A stretch of DNA of 64,000 bases from Atkinsonella hypoxylon (Eukaryota > Ascomycota > Sordariomycetes > Hypocreales > Clavicipitaceae): contig JFHB01000051.1 of the NCBI GenBank assembly GCA_000729835.1, positions 62,001 to 126,000 of the forward strand, in the 5' to 3' direction. Shown here one piece after another: positions 33,855 through 44,776 of the stretch. Position 1 is the first letter of the stretch, and the number at the start of each line of letters is the position of its first letter. The notes below the pieces were generated by a model. That model saw nothing but the letters and a program-made list of their open reading frames with translations, did not search any database and was not told the DNA's origin. The translations under genes and the position numbers were made by a program.

Positions 33855-35657
33855 ATGGGTGCTCAAGCGAGACGACCCAAGTCGCCTTCACTGCTACGGC
33901 CGACTTCTCTTTCTCTTTCTCTGAAAGCAGGTAATGCAAACGGGGGGATGAGCAACGGCGTGGAATTGAGGCGGAAAAACGCCAACAACATGGACGCTGC
34001 GGAGATCGTTGCCGCCAGTCACATGTACCGCGAGAACTTTACGCTCGATGAACCTGTGCCCAAGACGCCGACAGCGAACGAACATGGATTCTTCGAGCTC
34101 CCGAGGCAAGACCAAAGGAACTTTCTCTTACTGGTGCTCTTGTACTTTTTGCAGGGCGTTCCTATGGGCTTGGCGATGGGATCAGTTCCTTTCCTTTTGA
34201 AAAACCACATGTCGTATGGTGAAATTGGAATCTTCAGCTTGGCGTCCTATCCGTACTCACTCAAGCTCTTTTGGAGCCCATTTGTGGATGCTGTTTGGAG
34301 CTCCAAGATTGGACGACGAAAGACGTGGATTGTGCCGATCCAATTTCTCTCCGGCTTCAGTATGCTCTGGCTTGGCGCACACGTGGAGAAGATGATGGAG
34401 ACCACGGGCAAGCCAGGTGGTCCTTCTGTCTGGGGATTCATGCTGTGGTGGTTCTTCTTGGTTTTGATGTGTGCGACGCAAGACATTGCTGTAGATGGCT
34501 GGGCGCTGACTCTTCTCACGCCGGCGAATGTGTCATATGCATCGACTGCCCAGACTGTCGGATTGACAGCCGGCCACTTTATGTCATACACTGTGTTCCT
34601 GGCCCTGAATGCCAGTGACTTTGCCAACAAATGGTTCCGATCTGTTCCATCTGATGAGGGACTCGTTTCTCTGGGCGGATACTTGACCTTCTGGGGCTGG
34701 GTATACATCATTGTGACCATTGGTCTGGGCTTTCTGAAGCGGGAGGAGAAATCGCAAAACGAAGATGGTGTATGGGAGGTGTATCGCATCATGTGGGGCA
34801 TTCTCAAGTTGAAGAATGTCCAGACTATTATCATTGTGCACCTCATTGCCAAGATTGGCTTTCAGGCGAACGATGGAGTGACAAACCTGAAGCTGTTAGA
34901 CAAGGGCTTTGGCAAGGATAACATGGCCTTGACGGTGCTGATCGACTTTCCTTTCGAGATCGCCCTTGGTTACTACGCTGGCATGTGGTCACAGAAGTAC
35001 ACGCCTATGCGCTTATGGAGCTGGGGTTTCATCGGTCGACTCGGCGCCGCGCTGTTTGCGCAATTCACCATGGCCATCTTCCCCAAGAACGGGGTCACTA
35101 CCTGGTACCTGCTTGTGGTGATTACAGAGCATCTGGTGTCTACGTTCACGAATACCGTCATGTTTGTTGCGGTTTCGGCGTTCCACGCCAAAGTGTCAGA
35201 TCCTGTGATTGGTGGTACTTACATGACTCTTCTTGCAACGTAAGTTTTGCGAATATTTCTCTGTATCTTTGAGTAAGAATGGAAATGCTGACGCTGTTTT
35301 CCGAATTCAAAAAGTGTTTCCAACTTGGGAGGTACATTCCCGCGATACTTTGTGTTGAAGCTTGTTGACTCGTTTACCGTGGCCACGTGTCAGCCACCAG
35401 CCAACGCCGCTACAGCCAAGCTGAAAGGGCCGGTCATCACTAAAGCCTTTTCCTGCGCAGTGCAAGCCGAGAAGGAGAGATGCGAAAAGGGCGGTGGCGT
35501 GTGCCACATGAGTCGGGATGGATACTATACAGTCAACATTCTGTGTGTGGCTTTTGGAATGGCCACGTTCTTATGGTATATTAAGCCCAAGGTGCTCCAG
35601 CTGCAAAGCCTGCCTCTGCGAGCGTGGAGACTGAGCCCGACGAATGACAAACGATAG
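33855..35657 (+). CDS. Acetyl-CoA transporter, AT-1/SLC33A1 family
   Basis: Predicted 575-residue multi-pass membrane protein; exons 33855-35239 and 35315-35657. After a polar 95-residue N-terminus, membrane segments begin at FLLLVLLYFLQGVPMGLAMG, the family hallmark. Further conserved pieces are LKLFWSPFVDAVW, CATQDIAVDGWALTLL, IAKIGFQANDGVTNLKLL and GGTYMTLLATVSNLGGTFPR across the splice. In animals SLC33A1 imports cytosolic acetyl-CoA into the ER lumen for protein acetylation; the same job is inferred here. The intron has a GTAAGT donor, GCTGAC branch and AAG acceptor. The C-terminal domain holds several Cys, which fits a lumenal loop. Confidence 0.92.
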
Positions 35658-36275
35658 ATGCAGATTTGTAAGGTGTGAGGTTGGCAAGGGAAACATGATT
35701 CGACATATTTAGCGGATGAGATGTGGATGAAAAATTGTAGCTTGAAACTTGTAGCAATAGCTCAATGACGTTTGGCTCGGATGTCACGAATGCAGACTTG
35801 AACTGGTTACGGGAGTGTCCACTTGCACTGTTTTTGTATATGGTGCTTCTTTGTAGTTATATTACATAAGTGCACATGGTCAAAGTTGGGTAGTTGTACG
35901 GAGACAGCCAAGCGAAGCAAAGCCGAGCCAGCCACTAGTTACATTATCTTGTTCCTTTCCGATGAAGCGACAAGTTCGGGCCATCGGAGACGGCTAACCC
36001 GCGCCACATCCACACTTCCTTCCACAGGACCAAGGCCGTCGCGGGACGGGGCTCTTCTATTTATTACGTGCACGCATGCTGATATGCGCACAATATTACC
36101 TGGGCGCGCCAGCCAGTACCAGCCGAGGCTTTGTACATGTCGTGGTTGATTGTCGGACCTCTTTGGCTGCGGGTTCGGGGTTGCTATCGTGATGACTAGG
36201 CCCAAGGAAGTTGTGGTCTTTTCCAGAAATAGATCATCAGTTTCGGCTAGACGGAAGGACGGCGTGGGTGGTTCC

Positions 36276-36433
36276 CCCCTCCTTCCTCCTTCCTTCCTCC
36301 TTCCTTCCTCCTTCCTTCCTCCTTCCTTCCTCCTTCCTTCCTCCTTCCTTCCTCCTTCCTTCCTCCTTCCTTCCTCCTTCCTTCCTCCTTCCTTCCTCCT
36401 TCCTTCCTCCTTCCTTCCTCCTTCCTTCCTCCC
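36276..36433. repeat. 11-bp homopyrimidine minisatellite
   Basis: About fourteen near-perfect copies of CCTTCCTCCTT, entirely C/T on the + strand and purine on the other. Copies are almost identical, indicating recent expansion. Confidence 0.95.
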
Positions 36434-36664
36434 AATGCGGATCCCGCAATCCACCACTGGTCGCACGAATTGTGCTGCGCTTTGGCTCGATAATTAAGAA
36501 GAAAATGAATTGTGACGGAATTGATTAGTGATCTATATACCAAAGAGAACGAGAGGGATTTTGTAGAGAAAAACAGAGACAGAGAAAATGCAACCATAGG
36601 TGGCGCGGTCGATTACATCATGACTCGCGCCCCCCCTCGTCATAAGAGGTCTTCGAACCCTTGT

Positions 36665-36698
36665 TGCATGCTCGGAACAAGTCCGTTCCGAGCTTGCA
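36665..36698. promoter_or_regulatory. 14-bp inverted repeat upstream of CAB2
   Basis: Arms TGCATGCTCGGAAC and GTTCCGAGCTTGCA pair with one mismatch around a 6-base spacer, 220 bases before the CAB2 start codon. It could be a dimeric transcription-factor site or a hairpin; function is unknown. Confidence 0.4.
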
Positions 36699-36917
36699 CC
36701 TATACGCCGCAACAACCACGCCCGGGATGTAAGCTGCTTCGTAAATGTGAGCACAGCGAGCCGACAACATCTCACGAAAGCAATTGCGATATCGCAATGA
36801 CGCTCCCTTTTGACCAACTCATCCCCCGCGCGTCAGTGCGGCCGAGAACAAAGCCGCGTTGTCGCTTCTCGTTGGCAACTTGATCCCCCAACATCGCGGC
36901 CTATCCCCGCGCTCGCA

Positions 36918-38039
36918 ATGGCGTCTTCCCCCCTCGGCGTCGAGGATGCCTACTTCGCCTCCAACCCCCCGCCCCGCGCTCTCCAGGAACATACCCGTCT
37001 CGCAACCGACTTCGTGGCCCTCCACGCCCAGGCCAAGCGGCGCGTCGTGCTCATCACCTCGGGCGGCACGACCGTCCCGCTCGAGAAACAGACGGTGCGG
37101 TTCATCGACAACTTCTCTGCGGGAACCCGCGGCGCCACGTCGGCCGAGTACTTCCTCGAAGCCGGGTACGCTGTGATTTTCCTCCATCGCCAATTCAGCT
37201 TGCTTCCGTACTCGCGGCACTTTTCGCACTCCCGGGATTGCTTTCTCGATTTTCTCCGGGAGGCGCCGGATGGACATGTGGCCTGGCGGGAGGATGGGGG
37301 CCACGACTCGACCAAGGTGAGGGATGTGCTGAGGAAGTATTCGTGGGCCAAGCGGGCGGACATGCTGTTGATGATTCCCTTTGTCACCATCGGGGACTAC
37401 CTGCATGAGCTGAGGGCCATGGCGCGGCTCATGAGGCCGCTGGGGAGAACAGGCCTGCTGTATCTCGCGGCTGCGGTGTCAGACTTCTTCGTCCCGCCGG
37501 AGAGAATGTCCGAGCACAAGATCCAGAGCACCGATGCGGCGAGCGGGTTCGCCACGGATACAGATGAACAGAGACAGGGCTCTGAGGATGAGGAGTTTGA
37601 CAACTTTGATGCCTCGCCGAGGGTGCCCCGGTCGAAGCGCCTCGTCGTTGACCTGGACCCCGTGCCCAAGTTCCTGAAGAACCTCGTCGACGGCTGGGCT
37701 CCCCAGGGCATGATCGTCTCCTACAAGCTGGAGACGGACCCGGCCATCCTGGTGCACAAGGCGCGGTACTCCCTCGAAAGGTACCAGCACCACCTCGTCA
37801 TCGGCAACCTGCTGTCCACGAGGAAGTGGGAGGTTGTCTTTGTGAGTCCCGGCCGCAAAGATAACTGGCTGCGGGTGCCGCCGCCGGCGTCCCTGCACAG
37901 AACAGACTGGGGCGACGCAGAGGGCAGGCCCCTTCGTGCGAACGAGGTGCCGAGGGAGGACCCGGATACCGAGATTGAGAAGCTGATTATCCCGGCGGTG
38001 GCGGAGCTGCATTGTGCGCATATTGCGGGAGACCAATAG
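36918..38039 (+). CDS. CAB2: Phosphopantothenate-cysteine ligase
   Basis: Predicted 373-residue soluble enzyme from one exon. It joins 4'-phosphopantothenate and cysteine, the second step of coenzyme A synthesis. The DFP-superfamily nucleotide fold is visible as VVLITSGGTTVPLEKQTVRFIDNFSAGTRG (shown here by its ends; residues about 42-71), AEYFLEAGYAVIFLHR, LLYLAAAVSDFFVP and HKIQS. Later blocks are VPKFLKNLVDGWAP, SYKLETDPAILVHKARYSLERY and HHLVIGNLLSTRKWEV. An acidic insert (DEQRQGSEDEEFDNFD) precedes the conserved LDPVPKFL. The length matches fungal CAB2. The start at 36918 follows a C-rich leader; the frame is also open upstream to 36810, but that extension is Arg-rich and unlike the family. 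Confidence 0.93.
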   Translation: MASSPLGVEDAYFASNPPPRALQEHTRLATDFVALHAQAKRRVVLITSGGTTVPLEKQTVRFIDNFSAGTRGATSAEYFLEAGYAVIFLHRQFSLLPYSRHFSHSRDCFLDFLREAPDGHVAWREDGGHDSTKVRDVLRKYSWAKRADMLLMIPFVTIGDYLHELRAMARLMRPLGRTGLLYLAAAVSDFFVPPERMSEHKIQSTDAASGFATDTDEQRQGSEDEEFDNFDASPRVPRSKRLVVDLDPVPKFLKNLVDGWAPQGMIVSYKLETDPAILVHKARYSLERYQHHLVIGNLLSTRKWEVVFVSPGRKDNWLRVPPPASLHRTDWGDAEGRPLRANEVPREDPDTEIEKLIIPAVAELHCAHIAGDQ

Positions 38040-38777
38040 ATGGGCTTGGGGTCAGTAGGTCAGCACGGAAACATGAATGACGTTGATGATCCAATTTCCT
38101 TTTCCTTTTGCATCATATGTGATTTTGGTTCTGGAACTTGACCACTTTGGACCGGGTGCCTGGTCTGGCTAGAGCATTGCGCCGGCTGGCACGCTTGATA
38201 CATCATCTTCACGTATGCGCTTCCTGGCATTGTGCCGTAAGCCGTGGCATCAAGCTGCGCAGACATGCCATGGACTTGATGATAAGCGTGTCTGCAGTTC
38301 CCTTGAATGCTCTACCTCGACCGTGTTCCTCGACGAAGTTGCCGATAATAATAGACCTACAACAGGAGGTCTTGCCGCGTGTCATGAGTAACATCGACGT
38401 TACGAATAGTCCATGTCGTAGTCTCACGACTGACTACCATGTGCACAATCGTGCGTCGTGTTCAGACAACGTTATCATAAGCATATGGCTATTGTGCTAG
38501 AAATATATCTATCAACGTCAAGTACCTCATGCTAATCGCACATGCAAGCTGCCATGAAATTTTTGAAAAAAAGCCGAGACCAATGCACTGCTTTCTTGTC
38601 AGAAGAGAAATGCTAAATATGTAGCTGAGCATGCGTCGAATTGAGAAGCCCCGAAAAGGCACTTCTTCCCAATGTGGGAATGGAGATACCACGCCCTTAA
38701 TCTTTGTTTTATTCAGAGCCTGACCTGATGCCGCGAGATGACTTTTCCATAGATACACCCAATGTCGACATGGCCAT
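38040..38777. other. Convergent intergenic region CAB2/MFS
   Basis: 3' flanks of two convergent genes. No gene, repeat or RNA was recognised. Confidence 0.6.
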
Positions 38778-40276
38778 CTAGTACGTTGCAAAGCAATTCC
38801 TCACGCCAAGCGCCGTCACCTTTGCCGCCATCAAGAACACGGCCGAGCCAACATAGATGGCACCGGTGAAGATGATGAGATTGTTGTAGTCGCCCCCGCT
38901 GGCTCCAACGATACTTCCACCAATGGGGATGCCAATCAGACACGCAAAGGAGACAACCGTATAGGTCGTGGCATAGTACCGACCGTATTGCTGAGTCTTG
39001 CACATCCTGCCGATGCAGACCGGCGCAATGGAGATGCTCGTTCCGCTGCCGAACCCGAACAAGACTGAGAAGACGATGAGGCCGGCCGTCGTGTGGCCCA
39101 GGGGGAGCCATACACACAGACATGCTACCAGCGTGAGAATGGCGGAGAAGATGCAGACGTTGAAGGGCCCGACCACGTCGGCATAGTACCCAGGTAGCAG
39201 CCGTCCGACAACAGAGCCGGCGTTCATAATAGGAATCAGATGAAAGGCGAATTTCTCGCTGAACCCTTTAACCTGGGCATATGTCGAGATGTACGTCAGC
39301 GGGACGAACATGGAAAACTCGATCAGGAAAATACCAAAGACAGTCAGGGTAAAGGGCACCTGTTTGAAGATGCGGAAGTCGGGATGGGCAGTGGCGTTCT
39401 CGGCAGGAGGCAGTCGAGATCGTACGAGCAGAATGCTGATCAGGCCGCCGGAAAGGCAGAAAAGGGCCAGGGCACGAGTTGCCCAGCCGTAGCCAGTTTG
39501 GTCCAACAGCGCCGTGAGCATGAGGGGGAAGATGATGCCGCCGATGCCTCCGCCCGTGGACGCCATCCCCGTGGCGAAGCCTCGGCGGCGACGAAACCAG
39601 TGTCCCACCGCTGCAATGCATGGCGTGAACAGAAGCGATGTGCCGAGACCGCAGAGAAGACCGAATGAGAGGATAAACTGCCACCACTCTTGGGGGGGTG
39701 TCCCGGTCAGCGTTTGACGTTTGACGTTTGACGTTTTGACGTTTGAACGTGTCACGGGCACCAAGGGAACAATACACCAAACTGACCTTCACAGAAACTC
39801 ATACAGACTACTCCCGTCACAGTGGTAGCGCAGCCGGTGATGGCCAACCACCTCGGGCCATACTTGTCGAAGACGGGACCGACGTAGACGCCGCAGAAGA
39901 AGGCGAGGAACGTGTAGATGGAGAAAATCCAGCCCACGGTGCCTTCGCTCTGACCTTTCAGCTGATGACTGAGAGTATATGCCTGGAAGACGGCAATGCT
40001 GTTCATCAAGCCCGTCGTTGACATGAGGCCGAACCATGCGCCCAGAACGACCAGCCATGCTCTCAAGCCGCCTTCGGGAAATGTCTCTTGATGCGAAGCA
40101 CTTGATGCCGCTGTCGTCTCTTTTTCTAAATCGCCGGTCCCTTGATCTGGCCTGCCATTGCTATTGCCATTGCTATTGCCATTGCCATTGGTGTCCCCCT
40201 CTGCATGACCGTTATCATCCGTGTAGGATTCCTCGTTATCGTGAAGTACTCGCGAGTTGACCTGGTGAACGTCCAT
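38778..40276 (-). CDS. MFS monocarboxylate-type transporter (MCH family)
   Basis: Predicted 466-residue transporter; exons in gene order 40276-39787 and 39688-38778. After a 65-residue polar N-terminus with Asn/Gly/Ser repeats comes the fungal MCT signature ETFPEGGLRAWLVVLGAWFGL. Further conserved parts are GPVFDKYGPRWLAITG, GHWFRRRRGFATGMASTGGGIGG and GRLLPGYYADVVGPFNV. About twelve membrane segments are visible. Yeast relatives include the Mch proteins, among them the riboflavin transporter Mch5; the substrate here is unknown. The intron joins Glu163 to EWWQFIL, with a GTCAGT donor and GCTGAC branch, and contains TTTGACG repeats. A C-terminal ARNCFATY-like tail (VRNCFATY) ends the protein. 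Confidence 0.9.
39711..39752. repeat. TTTGACG heptamer repeat inside an intron
   Basis: Five imperfect copies of a 7-bp unit within the single intron of the MFS gene, directly before its branch site. Confidence 0.8.
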
Positions 40277-41297
40277 AATTGCTTCCCTTGACGGCTGCGT
40301 AAAGGGAGCACTCACGGTATAGCAGACGCTTCTCTCTGGTTTGCTTCCTCCAGATTGAGAGTCGGAGAGTTCCAATTGATCTGGACCCCAAGCGGATAAT
40401 GTGAGATACGCATAGTACAAGAGACGGGTAATTTGCCCCCTTGGACTCGCGCCCTCTGCCAACAAGCGGGGATGCAATTGTTATAATTATTATTAATATG
40501 ACAGAAGAAAAGGTTCTACTCCATCCCGAACCTCAAGTGACTGGGCAATGGCGGGACCGATCTTTTTTTTTTTTTTTCATCACTCCACGTCCTCTTTAGC
40601 CGGTTTTCGGCGCCAAGCTAGAGAAAACCACAAACTGTGGAGCCAAGATCCGCCTGCGCATTAGATGTGTCGCCAACATTGCTCGTGGCCACGCTATAAG
40701 TGATGACCGGTTAGACGCCTATTACTGCTCTGTCAACCCGCACAACAGCTCCAAGGGCTCTTGTAGCTCGTCCCATCACACCAACTGCATGCGGAAGCGA
40801 AGTAGTGCTACCAATCTGATGGGTAGTTGACGGTCATGTTGCCAGGCAGTCTGGGCTGTTCGGTCGAAACGCGTATGAGGGGCAAACCGACCTCTTTAGG
40901 TACGGCTGCATAACATTGTTGTTGACCCATGAATGACGCAACATTTACACACTCATCCGACTTCGACCTTGGACATGGATAAAAGCCAGGGGTTGGCCGT
41001 TTAGGTGGGTAACTGCGAAGATGGGAATGATCTTGATCTTGATTAATCGCTCGTTGAAGCGGAAGAGTCCTTTATAACGCCATGTGTAATATTTTCTTTC
41101 GCGTTGAGCCGCAAACTGCAACACAGAACAGTTCTGCTTTGGTCATTGTTGGGCAGCCAAGAGTAAATGCATTCTGGATTAATGTAGAACCCTAATGTGG
41201 CGTTTGAGAGGATGAAGCTTAGACTTACTGTCGCATCGATAACTACTCAACAAACCTGGGGCAAACCCGGGTTTCTGTAGCGCCTATAAGGAGAACT
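40277..41297. other. Intergenic region MFS/WBP11
   Basis: MFS promoter followed by the 3' flank of the co-oriented WBP11-like gene. It has a T tract near 40563 and no supported gene. Confidence 0.6.
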
Positions 41298-42158
41298 TTA
41301 CTCATCGTCTTCCTCAGCATCCTCAACTGTGGGTGCTAAAGGGTTCTGCTGAATATCAGTGTCACCAGCAGGTTCGGCATCTCCAGTCTTCAAGTAGCCC
41401 TCTCGCTCAAGTTTGTCTGCCTCCTCGGGCTCAAGTAGTCCACCTTGTCCCTTTCCCTTGTTCAGCTTCCTCTGCACAGCAGTAGGAACAAAGGCAGAAA
41501 CAGCCTCTTTGCGAAGATCCCTCAGAACGGGTTTCGCCTCGTATACCATCTGGGGTCCAGAAGGTATTGGCTGTGCCTCGGGAGTATTATTGGTCACGGG
41601 TTGAGCCTCGGCTTTCTGCTCATTTTCCTGGTTTCTTTGCGCACGACGTTTGGCGTACCATTGATCCAAGACGTCTTTCGGAATCGGAGGTGGTGTGTCT
41701 CGTGGCATCGGAATTTTGCGCACGTCGTCGGGAACATCGTCATCAGTGCTTGATCCGCTCCAGGCGCGCCTTCGCTTGCCTAAAATTCCCGCATCCCCAT
41801 CACGTCGTGGTCCACGGCCAAATGATGGTGCTCTGTCTCCTAGTGATTCTCTAGCCTTCTTGATGCCCTTGATCTCCTTCTCGAGCGCCTCCAGAAGTTG
41901 TTCCTCACTTCGAGAAAGCTTTCCACCACCATCAGAGATAGCCTTGAGTTCGTCTATCTGTTTCTGAACTCTTTGGGGATCTTTTCGCGCCAATCTCTCA
42001 TTGCGTCGTTCTTGGATCTCAGCCTTGCCTACACCATATGATTAGTATATGTTCCTAATCAATGGGATAAGCTTGCTGTGCACACCCTTTTTGATAGCTT
42101 TGGCTTTATCAGCCTTACGCTGAGCCTGAACAGGGTTATAGTTCCGTTCCTTTGGCAT
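41298..42158 (-). CDS. WBP11-like pre-mRNA splicing factor
   Basis: Predicted 267-residue nuclear protein; exons in gene order 42158-42086 and 42028-41298. The N-terminus MPKERNYNPVQAQRKADKAK, then KKGKAEIQERRNERLARKDP, is the Wbp11 domain start, and this family is spliceosome-associated. A long charged helix follows (VQKQIDELKAI, EEQLLEALEKEIKGIKKARE). Next come a basic bipartite stretch (GKRRRAWSG), a proline block (PRDTPPPIPKDVLDQWY) and an acidic tail ending EEDDE. The intron uses a GTGTGC donor and a perfect ATACTAATC branch. It is shorter than animal WBP11 because it lacks the long proline-rich C-terminus, as is common in fungi. Confidence 0.85.
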
Positions 42159-43119
42159 TTCGCAAGTTCTTGAGCTTTGAAGAGGTGAAGAAACAGCCCA
42201 CAGAGCTGATCAAGCTTGAAATGTGAGGTGGGTCCACATTGACAGCCAATCAAGTATCTTACATGTGATCAGTGGTTTCAAATCGTGTAAAGAATAGACT
42301 TGCTGCGCACGCTACATTCCTTTCCCTCTTTTTTATTGCACATGACAACCGTATGGGAAGATTTTCTAAGCTTGCGAGCGCTTGGGAATGCTGATCTTGG
42401 CTACTGCTGAAGGGAATTCATCTCGGCAAGTCCTTGGGGCCAAGATAATACACACTTACTCCGTAGGCACCTCGATGTTCCGGGAAATGGCACAAGCGTA
42501 GGCGCTTGCAGCCTCACAAATCAACCTACTCCATAAAGACAACAGGGACTTGCATCACATAGCATTTAATTATCCATGGCTCACATGTCCACGTGTCTCC
42601 TTCCTTGCCAATCCACGGTTGGCCAGACCAAAGTCGCTGTGCCATGTCGGTCTGAGAAACTTCAGTCTCCAACTCGACACCGGCAGTCAACGAGCGGCAA
42701 TTACCGAGGTTAGTTACAAGTAAGTTAACTTGGGCTTACTCTGAACTAGTCACAGGGCTGAGTATGAGAATTTGAGTTGCGCAAGCTTAAACATTTACCT
42801 TAAAAATCTCGCATCGGTCGGACTAGCGCCTCGCACGCCATTTGTAACAGGGCATTGTTCGTACCACCAAGTAGGGCAATCCAGTCAGTCTGGAAGCGCG
42901 TCTAGGATGCAGATTCCATCATCCATTCAGGCTCTGAAACAGACAGTACTTGATTGCGCAAGGCTCTTGCAAGTCTCTTGTTGCAAGTCTCTTGCAATTC
43001 GACTGTGATAATATGGTCACATATACAGACTCACAAATTTGGCGATAGACTTCCTCTGGATTTCTCGAAGGCGGCCTAATGAGTTGTGAAATATACGTCT
43101 TATAATCAATGTGACTTCT
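42159..43119. other. Intergenic region WBP11/LCP5
   Basis: Promoter of WBP11 and 3' flank of LCP5, both on the minus strand. Short repeats of CTTGCAAGTCT occur near 42965-42995. No gene is seen. Confidence 0.6.
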
Positions 43120-44256
43120 TCACCGGTTCTTGCCTCTATCCCTGCGACCAGCCTCCAATATCTTAGCCTTCTTTCGAAATCGGTCGCCCATGGCCATTCC
43201 ATGGCCACTACCTCTGGGACCGTCAGCGGTGTCAAGTCCGCGCTTTCGGCTTTTGTCAAGCAGAGCACGAACACCTCCGCCAGCGGGGCCCTTGCGCTTT
43301 GTCAGACGATCAATGCGATCAATGCCTTCACCCAGGTTGTGCCACTCTTCTCCACCAAATTGCATGCGCTCGTTCCGGCCAGCTGCCTTGTTCTTCTTGG
43401 CCCTTTCCTTTTTGCTCTCCTTCGGTAAGCGGACGAAGTTGGTTTCTTCGTACTCACGTCGCTCAGCTTCATCCTTCCGTTCTTCAGCGGTCTTCATCTT
43501 ACGACCACCTTGGACTATAGTTGTGCCGATACTAGGCACGGCCATCGGAGCGGTAGACAGCTCTTCGTTGACGAACTCCTCCATGGTAAACGACTTGTGA
43601 GCTCTGCGCTCATTCCGGTCCTTGGGACGCCTAGTTTCCATGATAACCCTGTCTCGTTTCGGCGGCACATAAATACCGCTCGACTTTTCGTTGTGGTTGT
43701 ATTGTCGGACAGTCTCATCATCAATCATTGTGCTAATGTTGGGCGCTGCCGACACTTTTCCTCTGCTCGGCTGTGGTCGATGTTCTGCCTCACTTTCTTC
43801 GCTTGACTCTTCATCGCTTCCATCTCGGTCCACCTCTGACTCTGACACTGACTCGTTCTCTGCAAATTTCTTCTTCGAATGAGCTTTTGTTTCTTGGTCG
43901 GCAGTTCGTTGGGCATCAGCTGACGCTCGAAGGAATCGTTCAATTGAGAATCGCAGTGTCTCCTCCAAGGGTCTGACTCCCTTTTCTATGTACAAACGCA
44001 GTTCGACCAGCTTTGAGCGGACAGAATCGTCCAATTCCTGGTCCAAAAAGTCGGACTTGGAGTTGCGAATTTTGAGGAGAATCAGGAAGACGAGGTTTTG
44101 AAGGTAGGATAAAAGAATCTCGTTTTTGACGTCGAGTAGCGAGATGCCATCTTTGGGATATTCTACATGTGCGATCTTTGGGGTAGCTTCTTGAGCCAGT
44201 GATAATGATTGCGTCAAAGAAGCCAGTAAGACTGACAATGTAGCTGGTGCAGCCAT
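43120..44256 (-). CDS. LCP5: LCP5-like U3 snoRNP / rRNA-processing protein
   Basis: Predicted 378-residue nucleolar protein from one exon. The N-terminal Sas10/Utp3 domain shows GISLLDVKNEILLSYLQNLV and LVELRLYIEKGVRPLEE, the hallmark of the Lcp5/neuroguidin/Sas10 group. A charged Ser/Glu-rich linker follows, then SSGIYVPPKRDRVIME (conserved GxYxPP box) and EETNFVRLPKESKKERAKK. The C-terminus is basic with a GGVRALLDKSRKRG stretch. In yeast Lcp5 binds the U3 snoRNP and is needed for 18S rRNA maturation. The frame opens with TTG five codons upstream, so ATG 44256, in a good context (CAAATGG), is the start. It is divergent from the TM9 gene. Confidence 0.9.
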   Translation of the reverse strand: MAAPATLSVLLASLTQSLSLAQEATPKIAHVEYPKDGISLLDVKNEILLSYLQNLVFLILLKIRNSKSDFLDQELDDSVRSKLVELRLYIEKGVRPLEETLRFSIERFLRASADAQRTADQETKAHSKKKFAENESVSESEVDRDGSDEESSEESEAEHRPQPSRGKVSAAPNISTMIDDETVRQYNHNEKSSGIYVPPKRDRVIMETRRPKDRNERRAHKSFTMEEFVNEELSTAPMAVPSIGTTIVQGGRKMKTAEERKDEAERREYEETNFVRLPKESKKERAKKNKAAGRNERMQFGGEEWHNLGEGIDRIDRLTKRKGPAGGGVRALLDKSRKRGLDTADGPRGSGHGMAMGDRFRKKAKILEAGRRDRGKNR

Positions 44257-44776
44257 TTGAACCGACTTCAACTGCTTTGCGGTCGCACTGTTGAACGTGA
44301 GGGAAAATCACAAGGCCGTCAAAGGGAAATCGCGCCAAACAAGAATAGCCAAAAAATTTAGTGGGGCGGTAATCGAATTTTATCTTATCCAAAGTCCTTC
44401 GGCCTAGTGAAGATAAGCAAGCACTGATGACCATGTCCCGGATATCCTGACTAAGCTGCTTCGGGCAACAGTGTTCAGATTGATTTGTTGCTGGCTGTGA
44501 AGCACTGGCTTTGCACTTGTATCTTTGACTTTGAGATCGGTCCGTTCGAACTCTGGCATTGAGCCATTGCCTTGTCATTCTTTGAATGGAATTGTTAGCT
44601 GCTATAGAGGAGCGGATTTGAGTTCTCTTTGTGCCTATCTGCTTTTCCTGAACTATCAGACAGAGCTCGTGTTGCTCATATCGCTGAGCTTGTGTTCTAA
44701 GACCAACCTATCCTCGCGACCGAAAGACCTCCCAATCGAGCCGACTTGTTATGTCATAGATACTCTGGGCATCAAA
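44257..44776. other. Divergent promoter LCP5 / TM9 protein
   Basis: 520-base shared upstream region. The + frame is open from about 44525, but the signal peptide beginning at 44777 fixes the TM9 start. Confidence 0.6.

Larger units (their letters stand above)
35658..36917. other. Intergenic region with minisatellite and palindrome
   Basis: Besides the two repeats listed separately, no gene is seen. The many overlapping frames at 35.9-36.6 kb arise from the repeat. The final 220 bases form the promoter of the phosphopantothenate-cysteine ligase gene. Confidence 0.6.

Noticed and set aside
35939..36597. Several EGGRKE- or SFLPPSFLL-repeat frames
   Set aside because: Produced in all frames by the 11-bp minisatellite; no coding evidence.
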